NCBI GenBank assembly: GCA_035347995.1
Contig: DAOPQD010000026.1
Coordinates: 1-36,433 of the forward strand
Length of the DNA: 36,433 nt
From: JAAZNO01 sp012798275
GTDB taxonomy: Bacteria; Chloroflexota; Anaerolineae; B4-G1; SLSP01
Direction of reading: 5' to 3'
This document shows positions 1-8,474 of the stretch, piece after piece. Position numbers and translations under genes: made by a program. Numbering within the stretch: the first letter of the stretch is position 1; the number at the start of each line of letters is the position of its first letter. The notes beneath the pieces are model-generated. The model was not told the DNA's origin, ran no database searches, and worked only from the letters and a program-made list of their open reading frames with translations.

Positions 1-148
1 TGACCCGGTTGGCCTTCAATCCGCCCGAGACATCCCAGCCCCGCTGCCGGGCAGCACGCCAGAGCCGTTTCGCCAGATACCAACCATCCACCAGCACATG
101 GGTGTGGGTGTCGGGCGGCGGTTCGAAGGTGGTGATCTCGGTGCAGGA
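1..148 (-). pseudogene. Transposase fragment (IS4/IS701-like DDE family), truncated
   Basis: Read on the minus strand, one frame that runs off the left edge gives a stretch with HVLVDGWYLAKRLWRAARQR followed by GWDVSGGLKANRV. This resembles the second catalytic-Asp region of DDE transposases of the IS4/IS701 type (usual form LVDSWY, then a GLKSNR-like strand). An in-frame TGA lies at 149-151 immediately upstream and no transposase N-terminus is found to its right. The element is therefore a decayed or truncated copy whose C-terminal part lies outside the window. Family assignment is from memory of the motif. The stop and the missing N-terminus are visible directly. Confidence 0.6.
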
Positions 149-351
149 TCATTGAGGTCGTAACCATGCCAAAACAACGTGCTGGTGAAACACCTTACCC
201 CACCGTCGGTGAGCGTTGACCGCCGCCGATCCAAAAGGCCTCACACTTTAAGACGTGATCAGAAAGGAGGCGCTGATAGATAGCCAAAAAGAGTTGCCCA
301 CCACGTATGAAGTAATCCAAACTTACTATTACCTTAAAGGAGGATTCCCAT
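149..351 (+). promoter_or_regulatory. Leader of the giant exported protein, with strong Shine-Dalgarno
   Basis: No gene is supported here. A clear Shine-Dalgarno, AAAGGAGG at 336-343, lies 8 nt before the ATG at 352 and fixes the start of the downstream gene. A second AAGGAGG-like run near 263-270 has no credible reading frame behind it. I could not find a convincing -35/-10 pair; TTGACC near 214 lacks a matching -10. Confidence 0.6.
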
Positions 352-3300
352 ATGAAGGCCAAGATCTTGTCCTTGCTGTTGATTGTGATGCTCTTGATGC
401 CGACCTCAGGGATCACCGCAGCATTCATGCCAGTGGCATCGCCGGACCCGGTCATGCAAGAAGTTGAGCCTCAACGGTATCTGCTGCAACTGGGCATGCC
501 GGAAGTAGACATACCCTCAAACACACCGCCGGCCGACGTTCCCGGCCACTACCATGCGGCGTTGTATCGTCAGTGGACCGAGGTGGAAGGGGTGTTAAAG
601 GCCATGCAGGAGCGTGGATGGGTAGAAGATTACACCCTCCTGCCAGAAGCAAATGCCTTCCGCATCACCGCACACGCTGAAGTTGCAGCGCAACTTGAAC
701 CTCTGGGCGATCTTTCGGCACCACCCTTGATGGCGATGGCAATAGAGACGGGCAACGTCGCATTCCAGCGCCATTTGGATGCGGCGGTGCAGGAAACGCG
801 ACGTCAGCTTGAATCAGAGGCACAGGCGCGCTCACCCGAACAACCAGTTGCCCCTCCGCCAGAAATGTCGCCTGTTGGCGTGGATTATCTGGTGCGCCTG
901 ACGGTTTCGGGGGAGGAGGGGGCTGATAGTGAAGCCCAATACGCTCTGACAGCATATCTGGAATGGCTGAAAGAGACCCACGAGGTGCAGAACTACAGAT
1001 GGCTGCCCGAGGCCTACGCTTTCCAGGTAAGGGGCGCTGGCGATCTAAGCGCCCTGCGCCAGCAACCTGAAGTGATCTCGCTTGCCCCCTATAGCGAACA
1101 GGCAGTGCAACTGGCTATCGAGGAGACGCGGGCCACAAGAGGCGCGCCAACGCCCCTGACGACGGCAGAGCTGCAGACCCTTGCTATCACTACGCCTACC
1201 CTCAGGGTGGAACTTTACTCCAGCCATCTATACGCCCGGAGCTACACTACCACCACCACCGTCTTCACCCTCACCACCAGTTCAGGGACGCTCAAAAACG
1301 ACCCTGATAATACCAATTACGAATGGTATTGGAGTGGTTCCTACTATTACGCCTATGTCTACCTCCAGGATAGCATGGGGTATGGTGTGCCGCTGGAGCC
1401 TGGCGACGTTCTGGAAGTAGCGCAGGAGGGGGAGACTCCCTTCAGCATGGAAATTCCAGAACTGACCGCCTTGGTAGACCGCAACACAAATACCGTCTCC
1501 GGTCGGGCGCCGGCGAATATTTCCAGCGTCAATCCTGCCAACCCGCCCGCGCTCTCTATAGAAGCACATGGCATCAATCGAGACGGCCCTTGGTGGGAAA
1601 CAGTCTCCAAGCCCCTCGCTACCGATGCTGCGGGTCGCTACAGCACTGTCTTTACTTACACTAACCCCACCACCGGCACCCTTGGCCTGCGTCCCCCCAA
1701 CACTTACGGCTATCTCAATTACGTCAATGCCCAGGGCAATCAGGTCCGCTTATCCTACCGCGCGCCTGAGGTGCAGGTCTACAGCGGTTGGATAGAGGGG
1801 TACGCCGGCATGCCACGCGCTGGCGTGACGGGGACCCTTACCTCAGGCACGGGCGTGGTCAAAGGGCAATTCGTCACGCAGGCTTATCCTTATAGTGGTG
1901 GCTGGTTCTTCGGTTACTTCTACGATAGCTACAACAATCCCGCTCGCAGCATGCCCGGCGACACCGTCGAGATAGCCACCAGCTACGGAACCGTCATCAC
2001 CGTGCCCGTCGTGGAGCTGACCGCGCTGGCCGATCCTATAGCCAACACCGTCACTGGCGTTGGGCCGGCCAACATTGCGGTGACTGCCACCAACTACATC
2101 ACGTTGCCCGGCTTGATGGTCGATGTCTCCAGCCCCTGGCCATCGCCCGTACAATGGGTCACCACCGACAGCAACGGCAACTACACCGCCGACAATGTGG
2201 GTGATTTCTCACCCGGCGCCCATGGCCGTATCTCCTACTACACCGGAAACGGCGATTCCGTGCATCGCTACTTCCATGCCCCCATTGTCCATGTACGAGG
2301 AAGCTCCAGCAGTTACGTCAACGAGAATTATGTCAGCGGCTATGCGGCGCAGGGCAACATCCTGGTCACGCTCAACCTGAAGCGCGGCGGGGCCGTGATC
2401 GTCACAGCCTACAGGATGGCCAATGACGACGGTTATTACTACGTTTACCTCTACGATCTCTACGGCAACCCGGTAAACATCCAGGGCAGCGATGTGGTGG
2501 AGGTCAGCGCTGACGGCGTGACGACCACCGCAGAGGTGCCAACCTTTGATGTCGTCTCTGATTCTGTCAACGATCGCGTCACCGGCGTCACCGATGCAGA
2601 GGTCATCACCACCACCTATGGGCTGACTCAAACCCTGGCTGTGTGGCCCACCTCGTCTTACGACTGGGACTACGGCAAACACGTCGCTGTCACGACGACG
2701 GGGGCATTCACCGCCACCAATCCCTTCTACTATCAAGCCAATCCCGATGGAGGAAGTACAACCCTCGATTGGGGCGCGGGACAGGCAGGCCATCTGCGCT
2801 ATGTGGACGCCAACAACAACCGCGTCTACGCCCGCTTCCAGGCGCCTCAGGTTACAAAGCCCCTCGTCTACGTGCGGGGTGACTGGTGGAACAACGGCTA
2901 TGGGGCGGAGAACTACGTCAGCGGCTATGTCCCCAATTACTACTGCGGCTATGGCGCCATCACCCTCCGCGACGGCCACGGCGCGCTCAAAGCGCAGAAC
3001 CCCAACGTGTGGGCCTGCTCTTCCTTCGCCGTCTATCTCTCCGATATTTACGGCAGTCCGATAGATATCCAGGCCGGCGATACGGTGGAAGCGGCCTTCG
3101 GAGGGACCACTACGGTCGTGGAAGTCCCGAGCTTTGATGTCGTCTCTGATTCTGTCAACGATCGCGTCACCGGCGTCACCGATGCAGAGGTCATCACCAC
3201 CACCTATGGGCTGACTCAAACCCTGGCTGTGTGGCCCACCTCGTCTTACGACTGGGACTACGGCAAACACGTCGCTGTCACGACGACGGGGGCATTCACC

Positions 3301-6300
3301 GCCACCAATCCCTTCTACTATCAAGCCAATCCCGATGGAGGAAGTACAACCCTCGATTGGGGCGCGGGACAGGCAGGCCATCTGCGCTATGTGGACGCCA
3401 ACAACAACCGCGTCTACGCCCGCTTCCAGGCGCCTCAGGTTACAAAGCCCCTCGTCTACGTGCGGGGTGACTGGTGGAACAACGGCTATGGGGCGGAGAA
3501 CTACGTCAGCGGCTATGTCCCCAATTACTACTGCGGCTATGGCGCCATCACCCTCCGCGACGGCCACGGCGCGCTCAAAGCGCAGAACCCCAACGTGTGG
3601 GCCTGCTCTTCCTTCGCCGTCTATCTCTCCGATATTTACGGCAGTCCGATAGATATCCAGGCCGGCGATACGGTGGAAGCGGCCTTCGGAGGGACCACTA
3701 CGGTCGTGGAAGTCCCGAGCTTTGATGTCGTCTCTGATTCTGTCAACGATCGCGTCACCGGCGTCACCGATGCAGAGGTCATCACCACCACCTATGGGCT
3801 GACTCAAACCCTGGCTGTGTGGCCCACCTCGTCTTACGACTGGGACTACGGCAAACACGTCGCTGTCACGACGACGGGGGCATTCACCGCCACCAATCCC
3901 TTCTACTATCAAGCCAATCCCGATGGAGGAAGTACAACCCTCGATTGGGGCGCGGGACAGGCAGGCCATCTGCGCTATGTGGACGCCAACAACAACCGCG
4001 TCTACGCCCGCTTTGTCGCTCCGCGTGAGACAGCCGAAATCAGGGTGCATAAAGACGGCAATGACGTCTCCGGGTATGTTGTCACCCGCGTGGAGACCTT
4101 AGTCACGGTAACCCTCAAGTCCGGCGACACCGTCAAGGCCACCGCCTATGCCACCGCCAGATCCGATGGTTACTTCTCAATCCAGTTCTATGACCTGGCC
4201 GGCAACCCCGTGCTCATCGAAGAGGGCGACAACGTGATCGTCGAGACGGCGGATAGGAGCGCGATCACCGTGCCCATCGTGCCGCTGACGGGACAGGCAG
4301 ATGTGACCGCAGACATCGTCTCCGGGATGGGACCGGGCAATGAGCTGCTGAGCGTCAGTGTTAATTGGGGTTCAGGGCGGCAGAGCGTGGCCACCGACGC
4401 CGCCGGCGTTTACCAGGCGGATTTCAGAGGCATCTACGACATTCGGCCTGGCAATCAGATAGAGGTGAGCCACCGCAACGAGGACGGGCACACGGTGTAC
4501 ATCCGGTTTTACGCCGGCCCCAAACTCTACGCACAACTCCACAGCTACTACGCCTGGGGCTACAGCGTTGCGGCCAATGCCCCGGTTACCCTCACCCTCA
4601 GCAGCGGCGCGACCGTCAAGGGGCGCAGTCTCACCCAGTCTAACTCCTCTAACTCCTTCTCCGCCTATTTCTACGATGCTACCGGTCAGCGGGCCATCAT
4701 CGAGGGCGGTGACACGTTGGCTGCAGATTTCGGCAACGGGCGTGTGGTCACGATGACCGCTACCGCGATGACGGCGAACGTAAACGCTGACGCCGATACC
4801 CTCGCAGGCACCGGGCCGGCGAATACCCTCCTGGGCGTCAACGTGGGCAATTTCTACGCAGCCATCATGACCGATGCGGCAGGCAAATGGCAGGCCGATG
4901 CCAGCGGAGTCCAGGATATTACCCGTGGTCAACAAGCACAGGTCCGGCATGTCAACCAGAACTCCCACGAGACCTGGCTCTACGCCGTGGCGCCGGTGAT
5001 CTATCTGCGCGGCAGCAGCAGTGGCGCCACGGCCTATCAGGCCGAAAACTACCTCAGCGGTTACGCAACACAGCGCGCTATAGTCAACATCACCCTTAAA
5101 CGCGGCGCTACCACCCTTGCCACACAACAATTGGTTGCCAATTCCTGGGATGGTTACTACAGCACCTATCTCTATAATGCCCTGGGGCTGCCGGCTGCCA
5201 TTCAAGGCGGGGATCAGGTCATCGTCAGCGCCTCGCCAGAGGAGACGATTGACGTGCCCCTCATCGAGGTGGAAATAAATGCCGACGCCGACACCGTCAC
5301 TGGCGTCACGTCGCTGGTCAACCAAGCCCTGGGCCTCTATGTCAATGGCTACTTGCAGACGGTGCACACCGATGGCAACGGCAACTTCACAGCGACATTC
5401 GGTAGCATCAACCCCGGCGACTACGTCTACATCCGCCATCAAAATGGCGCTGGGCACTGGATCCATGCACGGTTCCGGACCATCACCACCGGCAACGCTG
5501 TCATCTACGCTCGCTGGAACGGCTCTAACGTGTGCGAAAACTGCGTTTCCGGCTACGCCAGCAAGGGTAACACTGCCGCTACCGTGGCCCTGCAGCGCGA
5601 GGGCAGCACCATTGCCACAGCCACAGCGTTGACAAGCTCCACTCGTTGGTTCAGCGTCGCATTCACCGATGAGGCCGGCGACAATGTCTCCATCGCAAGC
5701 GGGGACGTCATCGAAGTGATGGCCAGCGATCCGGTCTCCATGACCGTGACCGCACTCACCGCGCAGGCCAACACCGATAGCCGGGTCCTCTACGGCAGTG
5801 GACCAGCCAATGCCAGCCTCTACTGGCGGTACGGTTATGGAGGAGGATCATTCTATGATGGGACAGGCACCATCGGACCAGACGGCCATTACTCCTTCAA
5901 TCTCGGCTTCTCGACCGGGGCAACCGGTTACGTCCGTCACAACAGCGGCGCCGGGCATTGCACCTATCTGGCCTGGGCCGCGCCCTATGCCAGGGTGCGC
6001 GAACACGGCAACTCCGTTGACGGTTATGTCCGCCTGGGGGTGCCTGTCACCGTGCGGTTACTGAGCAGCAGCGGGGCAGAACGGGCCGTCGCGACGACCA
6101 CCAGCAGCACTTCCAACGGTAATTTCTGGGTCAGCTTCCTGGATGCCGCCGGCAACCCCCTTATCATCCATCCCCACGACACGGTGCGCATCGAAGCCAG
6201 CCAGCCGGTGACCATCCCTGTCGTTCCCCTCACCGCCGAGACCGACCCCTCTCATGATCGAGTGACCGGTACTGGTCCGGCAAATGCTCAGCTAGATGTA

Positions 6301-7299
6301 TGGACAGGCAACTGTTGGCGCGACGTCACCACCGGCGCCGCTGGCGCCTTCACCGCCAATTTCAGCGGTGAGTGTGACCTGCGAGCCGGAGATTGGATAA
6401 TAGTCGCCTACTCTAGCCCTGAAGGGAATCAGGTTTACATCAGCTTCTCCACCCCCATGGTGCAGGTGAACACGGTCAACAACATCGTAGATGGGTATGC
6501 CACGCCTAATGCAAGCACCCTCCTCACCCTCAAACGCGGCGGCAGCACGCTCGCCACAGCAACCACTTCGACCAAAATGGACGGCTGGTTCAGCGCCTTC
6601 TTCACCGACGCCAACGGCAAGCTAGTGGACATCAAGGCTGGCGACACCGTTGAGGTCACGTCCTCTCCCACGATGAGCGTTCCGGCGGTTAACCTGAGCG
6701 CGACCTTGGACATCAACACCGATACCGTCTCCGGCCGCGGGCCAGCCAATGCGCTGTTGCTGGTCAGAATTTACTCCCAGGGAGGCGGCAGTTTAAGAGA
6801 TAAGTCGGTCTTGACCGATAGCGCCGGGAACTTCAGTGTTGATCTCTCTGGCGAGATGGACCTGACCTCCAGCAGCTATGCCTACGTCCGCTACAGCGAC
6901 GCTAACGGGCATCGCACCAGCATCCACACCACGCCAGCCCGTTCACAAAGGCAGATAGAGGCCGAACAGAGTGTTCGGGGTCAAGGCGCACAAGTAGTCC
7001 AGGCGACCTTCGACGCAGCCAACGGCAACGATCTGACCCCGCCCCTCACCTACTTCGGTGGTGGCAGCGGGACAACTGTCTTTGCCTCGGCGGGTGGCAC
7101 GCTGGTGCTCACCTCCCCTGATGGCACAGTGAATGATTCAGGCACTACCCGCATCGTGATGAAAAACATCCCGCTGGGTCAGTGGCAGATTCAAGTACGC
7201 CTGTGGAGCGGCGAAGGATCGCAATACGCCATTGCTGTCGGAAGAGCAGCCCATACTGTCTACTTACCGCTTGTCGTGCGGAATGTTGGAGGGCAATAA
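352..7299 (+). CDS. Giant exported Ig-like repeat protein (2315 aa) with C-terminal YLPLVVRN motif
   Basis: A lipid-free signal peptide is visible (MKAKILSLLLIVMLLMPTSG, then an Ala-containing cleavage zone). Residues ~38-125 and ~178-247 are two similar segments (each with YLLQL/YLVRL, a long helix and LPEAnAF) that resemble degenerate subtilase-propeptide (I9-like) folds, but no protease domain follows. From ~residue 260 to 2190 the protein is a chain of alternating ~95-residue beta-rich modules. One type carries DGYF..FYD..GNPV.I..GDTVEV; the other, seen 11 times, carries D...D.VTG.GPAN. Residues 732-1221 are a perfect tandem repeat (2.5 copies of 196 aa). The last ~110 residues look like a PPC/beta-sandwich domain (LTSPDGTVNDSG) ending VYLPLVVRN-VGGQ. 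Likely a cell-surface or secreted structural/adhesive protein; the function is not known. The start is set by the AAAGGAGG ribosome site. Confidence 0.85.
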   Translation: MKAKILSLLLIVMLLMPTSGITAAFMPVASPDPVMQEVEPQRYLLQLGMPEVDIPSNTPPADVPGHYHAALYRQWTEVEGVLKAMQERGWVEDYTLLPEANAFRITAHAEVAAQLEPLGDLSAPPLMAMAIETGNVAFQRHLDAAVQETRRQLESEAQARSPEQPVAPPPEMSPVGVDYLVRLTVSGEEGADSEAQYALTAYLEWLKETHEVQNYRWLPEAYAFQVRGAGDLSALRQQPEVISLAPYSEQAVQLAIEETRATRGAPTPLTTAELQTLAITTPTLRVELYSSHLYARSYTTTTTVFTLTTSSGTLKNDPDNTNYEWYWSGSYYYAYVYLQDSMGYGVPLEPGDVLEVAQEGETPFSMEIPELTALVDRNTNTVSGRAPANISSVNPANPPALSIEAHGINRDGPWWETVSKPLATDAAGRYSTVFTYTNPTTGTLGLRPPNTYGYLNYVNAQGNQVRLSYRAPEVQVYSGWIEGYAGMPRAGVTGTLTSGTGVVKGQFVTQAYPYSGGWFFGYFYDSYNNPARSMPGDTVEIATSYGTVITVPVVELTALADPIANTVTGVGPANIAVTATNYITLPGLMVDVSSPWPSPVQWVTTDSNGNYTADNVGDFSPGAHGRISYYTGNGDSVHRYFHAPIVHVRGSSSSYVNENYVSGYAAQGNILVTLNLKRGGAVIVTAYRMANDDGYYYVYLYDLYGNPVNIQGSDVVEVSADGVTTTAEVPTFDVVSDSVNDRVTGVTDAEVITTTYGLTQTLAVWPTSSYDWDYGKHVAVTTTGAFTATNPFYYQANPDGGSTTLDWGAGQAGHLRYVDANNNRVYARFQAPQVTKPLVYVRGDWWNNGYGAENYVSGYVPNYYCGYGAITLRDGHGALKAQNPNVWACSSFAVYLSDIYGSPIDIQAGDTVEAAFGGTTTVVEVPSFDVVSDSVNDRVTGVTDAEVITTTYGLTQTLAVWPTSSYDWDYGKHVAVTTTGAFTATNPFYYQANPDGGSTTLDWGAGQAGHLRYVDANNNRVYARFQAPQVTKPLVYVRGDWWNNGYGAENYVSGYVPNYYCGYGAITLRDGHGALKAQNPNVWACSSFAVYLSDIYGSPIDIQAGDTVEAAFGGTTTVVEVPSFDVVSDSVNDRVTGVTDAEVITTTYGLTQTLAVWPTSSYDWDYGKHVAVTTTGAFTATNPFYYQANPDGGSTTLDWGAGQAGHLRYVDANNNRVYARFVAPRETAEIRVHKDGNDVSGYVVTRVETLVTVTLKSGDTVKATAYATARSDGYFSIQFYDLAGNPVLIEEGDNVIVETADRSAITVPIVPLTGQADVTADIVSGMGPGNELLSVSVNWGSGRQSVATDAAGVYQADFRGIYDIRPGNQIEVSHRNEDGHTVYIRFYAGPKLYAQLHSYYAWGYSVAANAPVTLTLSSGATVKGRSLTQSNSSNSFSAYFYDATGQRAIIEGGDTLAADFGNGRVVTMTATAMTANVNADADTLAGTGPANTLLGVNVGNFYAAIMTDAAGKWQADASGVQDITRGQQAQVRHVNQNSHETWLYAVAPVIYLRGSSSGATAYQAENYLSGYATQRAIVNITLKRGATTLATQQLVANSWDGYYSTYLYNALGLPAAIQGGDQVIVSASPEETIDVPLIEVEINADADTVTGVTSLVNQALGLYVNGYLQTVHTDGNGNFTATFGSINPGDYVYIRHQNGAGHWIHARFRTITTGNAVIYARWNGSNVCENCVSGYASKGNTAATVALQREGSTIATATALTSSTRWFSVAFTDEAGDNVSIASGDVIEVMASDPVSMTVTALTAQANTDSRVLYGSGPANASLYWRYGYGGGSFYDGTGTIGPDGHYSFNLGFSTGATGYVRHNSGAGHCTYLAWAAPYARVREHGNSVDGYVRLGVPVTVRLLSSSGAERAVATTTSSTSNGNFWVSFLDAAGNPLIIHPHDTVRIEASQPVTIPVVPLTAETDPSHDRVTGTGPANAQLDVWTGNCWRDVTTGAAGAFTANFSGECDLRAGDWIIVAYSSPEGNQVYISFSTPMVQVNTVNNIVDGYATPNASTLLTLKRGGSTLATATTSTKMDGWFSAFFTDANGKLVDIKAGDTVEVTSSPTMSVPAVNLSATLDINTDTVSGRGPANALLLVRIYSQGGGSLRDKSVLTDSAGNFSVDLSGEMDLTSSSYAYVRYSDANGHRTSIHTTPARSQRQIEAEQSVRGQGAQVVQATFDAANGNDLTPPLTYFGGGSGTTVFASAGGTLVLTSPDGTVNDSGTTRIVMKNIPLGQWQIQVRLWSGEGSQYAIAVGRAAHTVYLPLVVRNVGGQ
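2544..4013 (+). repeat. 588-bp perfect tandem repeat, 2.5 copies
   Basis: Copy 1 spans 2544-3131, copy 2 3132-3719 and a half copy 3720-4013 (294 bp, exactly half the unit). I found no base difference between copies, and shadow frames in all three phases are also identical. The unit encodes 196 residues, one A-module plus one B-module, starting at FDVVSDSVNDRV. The half copy stops at a module border (YARF). Each full unit also carries two Cys (YYCGYG and VWACSS) that neighbouring diverged modules lack. Confidence 0.95.
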
Positions 7300-7343
7300 G
7301 GCCTGAGAACCGAGGAGTAACGTCTCCTTGTTTTTAGCTATCT

Positions 7344-7379
7344 ACGGCCCGGTCAGAGGCGCTTCTCTGGCCGGGCCGT
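7344..7379 (+). terminator. Hairpin downstream of the giant gene
   Basis: ACGGCCCGGTCAGAG (7344-7358), a 6-nt loop, then CTCTGGCCGGGCCGT (7365-7379) form a 15-bp stem with one G-U pair, 45 nt after the stop codon. There is no long T run behind it (GGTATTCC), so it is a strong hairpin but an imperfect intrinsic terminator. Confidence 0.6.
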
Positions 7380-7453
7380 TGGTATTCCTTCAAGAATGAC
7401 GACAGAAAGAACGGAAGACATAGAGAAAAACAAGGAAATGGAGTGAAAACAAA

Positions 7454-7478
7454 AGTCTGGCGATAGAATCGCCAGACT
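7454..7478 (-). terminator. Intrinsic terminator of greA
   Basis: A perfect 10-bp inverted repeat AGTCTGGCGA / TCGCCAGACT with loop TAGAA. Read on the minus strand it is followed by TTTTGTTTTC, a U-rich tail, about 85 nt after the greA stop. Confidence 0.8.
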
Positions 7479-7563
7479 GATCACCAAAGTTCGCTGAAGC
7501 GGACTATTTCAGGCAGGAGCTGTCTCCATCGCCTCGCCCGCTCCGCCTGAGGGACTTCGCCCT

Positions 7564-8040
7564 TCAAGCCACATGCGTGATGCGAAAGCGAATTGTCCCC
7601 GCCGGCGCCCGCACCTGCACGACATCGCCGACTTTGTGTCCCAACAAGGCCACCCCCAACGGCGATTCATGCGAAATCTTGCCCGCACGCGGGTCGGCCT
7701 CTGTCGGCCCGACAAGATGATAGGTTTCGGGAGCGTCCTCGCCGTCTTCCACCACGGTGACGTGCGAGCCGAGCCGCACATAGCCATCGGTGTTAGCCGT
7801 CGCCTCGATCAGCACGGCGTTGCGAACCACCGCTTGCAGCTCTAGAATGCGCCCTTCCAAAAAACCCTGCTCTTCCTTCGCGGCAATATAATCCGCGTTT
7901 TCCGAAAGGTCCCCTTGTTTGATCGCGGCATGCAGACGCTTCGCCAACGCCGGCCGACGTACCGTGAGCAGCTCCTCCAGCTCCACTTTGAGCTCCTGCA
8001 AGCCCTGCGGCGTCACATAGACAGGTTTCTGTTCCCCCAT
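7564..8040 (-). CDS. greA: Transcription elongation factor GreA
   Basis: The 158-residue product has the GreA length and layout. The N-terminal coiled coil includes VYVTPQGLQELKVELEEL, AIKQGDLSENADYIAAKEEQ and FLEGRILELQ, and the C-terminal FKBP-like domain includes HLVGPTEADPRAGKISHESP and ALLGHKVGDVVQV. GreA binds the RNA polymerase secondary channel and stimulates cleavage of backtracked transcripts. I chose the ATG at 8040 over an in-frame GTG at 8049. GAGGA (8054-8050) sits 9 nt before the ATG but directly abuts the GTG, and this gives the family length. The gene is monocistronic, with its own terminator at 7454-7478. Its likely promoter at 8362-8389 implies a ~315-nt leader that is full of repeat-like modules. 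Confidence 0.95.
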   Translation of the reverse strand: MGEQKPVYVTPQGLQELKVELEELLTVRRPALAKRLHAAIKQGDLSENADYIAAKEEQGFLEGRILELQAVVRNAVLIEATANTDGYVRLGSHVTVVEDGEDAPETYHLVGPTEADPRAGKISHESPLGVALLGHKVGDVVQVRAPAGTIRFRITHVA

Positions 8041-8361
8041 TGCCCCCACTCCTCAGCAAATAGAGATCAGCGAGTCAGCAGTCAGCGAGTCAGCGAATCT
8101 CAAAATCACTCGCGTGGCAAAGGTAACGTGAACTTCAGGCTGCACTCAGGCCGCTCGCCCCGGAATGAATTTCGAACCTGATACGTCCCCAAACAACGTG
8201 CTTCAGCGCCGTTGGCTCATGTCAGGCCAGGGGTGGAATCCCCAGCCTGACCGGTGAATCGTCGCAGCCTCTACTCACTACACATCACTCTCGGCTCACA
8301 TTTTCATTCTTGCACAGCGTGCGCCAGCACGTGACGTCTCCTTCGCCATAATCAACGGATC
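8041..8361 (-). promoter_or_regulatory. Long greA leader with hairpin and shared leader modules
   Basis: No gene is supported between greA and the metallophosphoesterase. If the promoter at 8362-8389 is used, greA has a ~315-nt 5' leader. It contains a hairpin at 8221-8251 (arms GTCAGGC/GCCTGAC and GGGG/CCCC around TGGAAT). It also contains an 18-nt block at 8261-8278 that matches 16/18 bases of 21174-21191, and a terminal block at 8059-8127 that is homologous to the response-regulator leader (30508-30586). Confidence 0.5.
8059..8127 (-). repeat. Dispersed leader module, greA copy (heptamer tract)
   Basis: On the minus strand the block begins with ACCTTTGCCACGCGAGTGAT and continues through 7-8-nt units GCTGACTC, GCTGACT, GCTGACTC and GCTGATC to TCTATT. 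The greA ribosome site follows. The response-regulator leader at 30508-30586 has the same order of parts (ACCTTTGTCACGCAAGTGAT, then GCTGACT units, then TCTATT). Confidence 0.75.
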
Positions 8362-8389
8362 ATTTTACCATCAATTCAGCAGCTGACAA
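8362..8389 (-). promoter_or_regulatory. Sigma-70-type promoter for greA
   Basis: On the minus strand TTGTCA (8389-8384), 16 nt, TAAAAT (8367-8362). Its -35 shares bases with the -35 of the opposite promoter at 8383-8410. Confidence 0.6.
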
Positions 8390-8410
8390 AACGCGGATTG
8401 GAGATATACT
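8383..8410 (+). promoter_or_regulatory. Sigma-70-type promoter for the metallophosphoesterase
   Basis: CTGACA (8383-8388), 16 nt, TATACT (8405-8410), about 65 nt before the ATG at 8475. It overlaps the greA -35 on the other strand. Confidence 0.6.
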
Positions 8411-8474
8411 GTAGAAACGTGAGCACGCGCGAACGTGGCCACATGCGGACTGTTCACGTGGAAACGGAGAAACG

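Noticed and set aside
172..184. Shared AAACAACGTGCT at ~174 and ~8191
   Set aside because: Only 12 bases match and the flanks differ; such a match can arise by chance in 36 kb.
255..467. Small 70-codon plus-strand frame before the giant gene
   Set aside because: It overlaps the giant gene's start in another frame and has no motif; the AAAGGAGG belongs to the ATG at 352.
2209..4050. A 613-codon antisense open frame opposite the tandem repeat
   Set aside because: It is repeated exactly because the sense repeat is repeated. Its translation (Gly/Arg/Val rich, no ribosome site) is typical of the antisense of GC-rich coding DNA.
8160..8200. TTCGAA-containing stretch as a possible tRNA T-loop
   Set aside because: No acceptor stem, anticodon arm or CCA end can be built around it.
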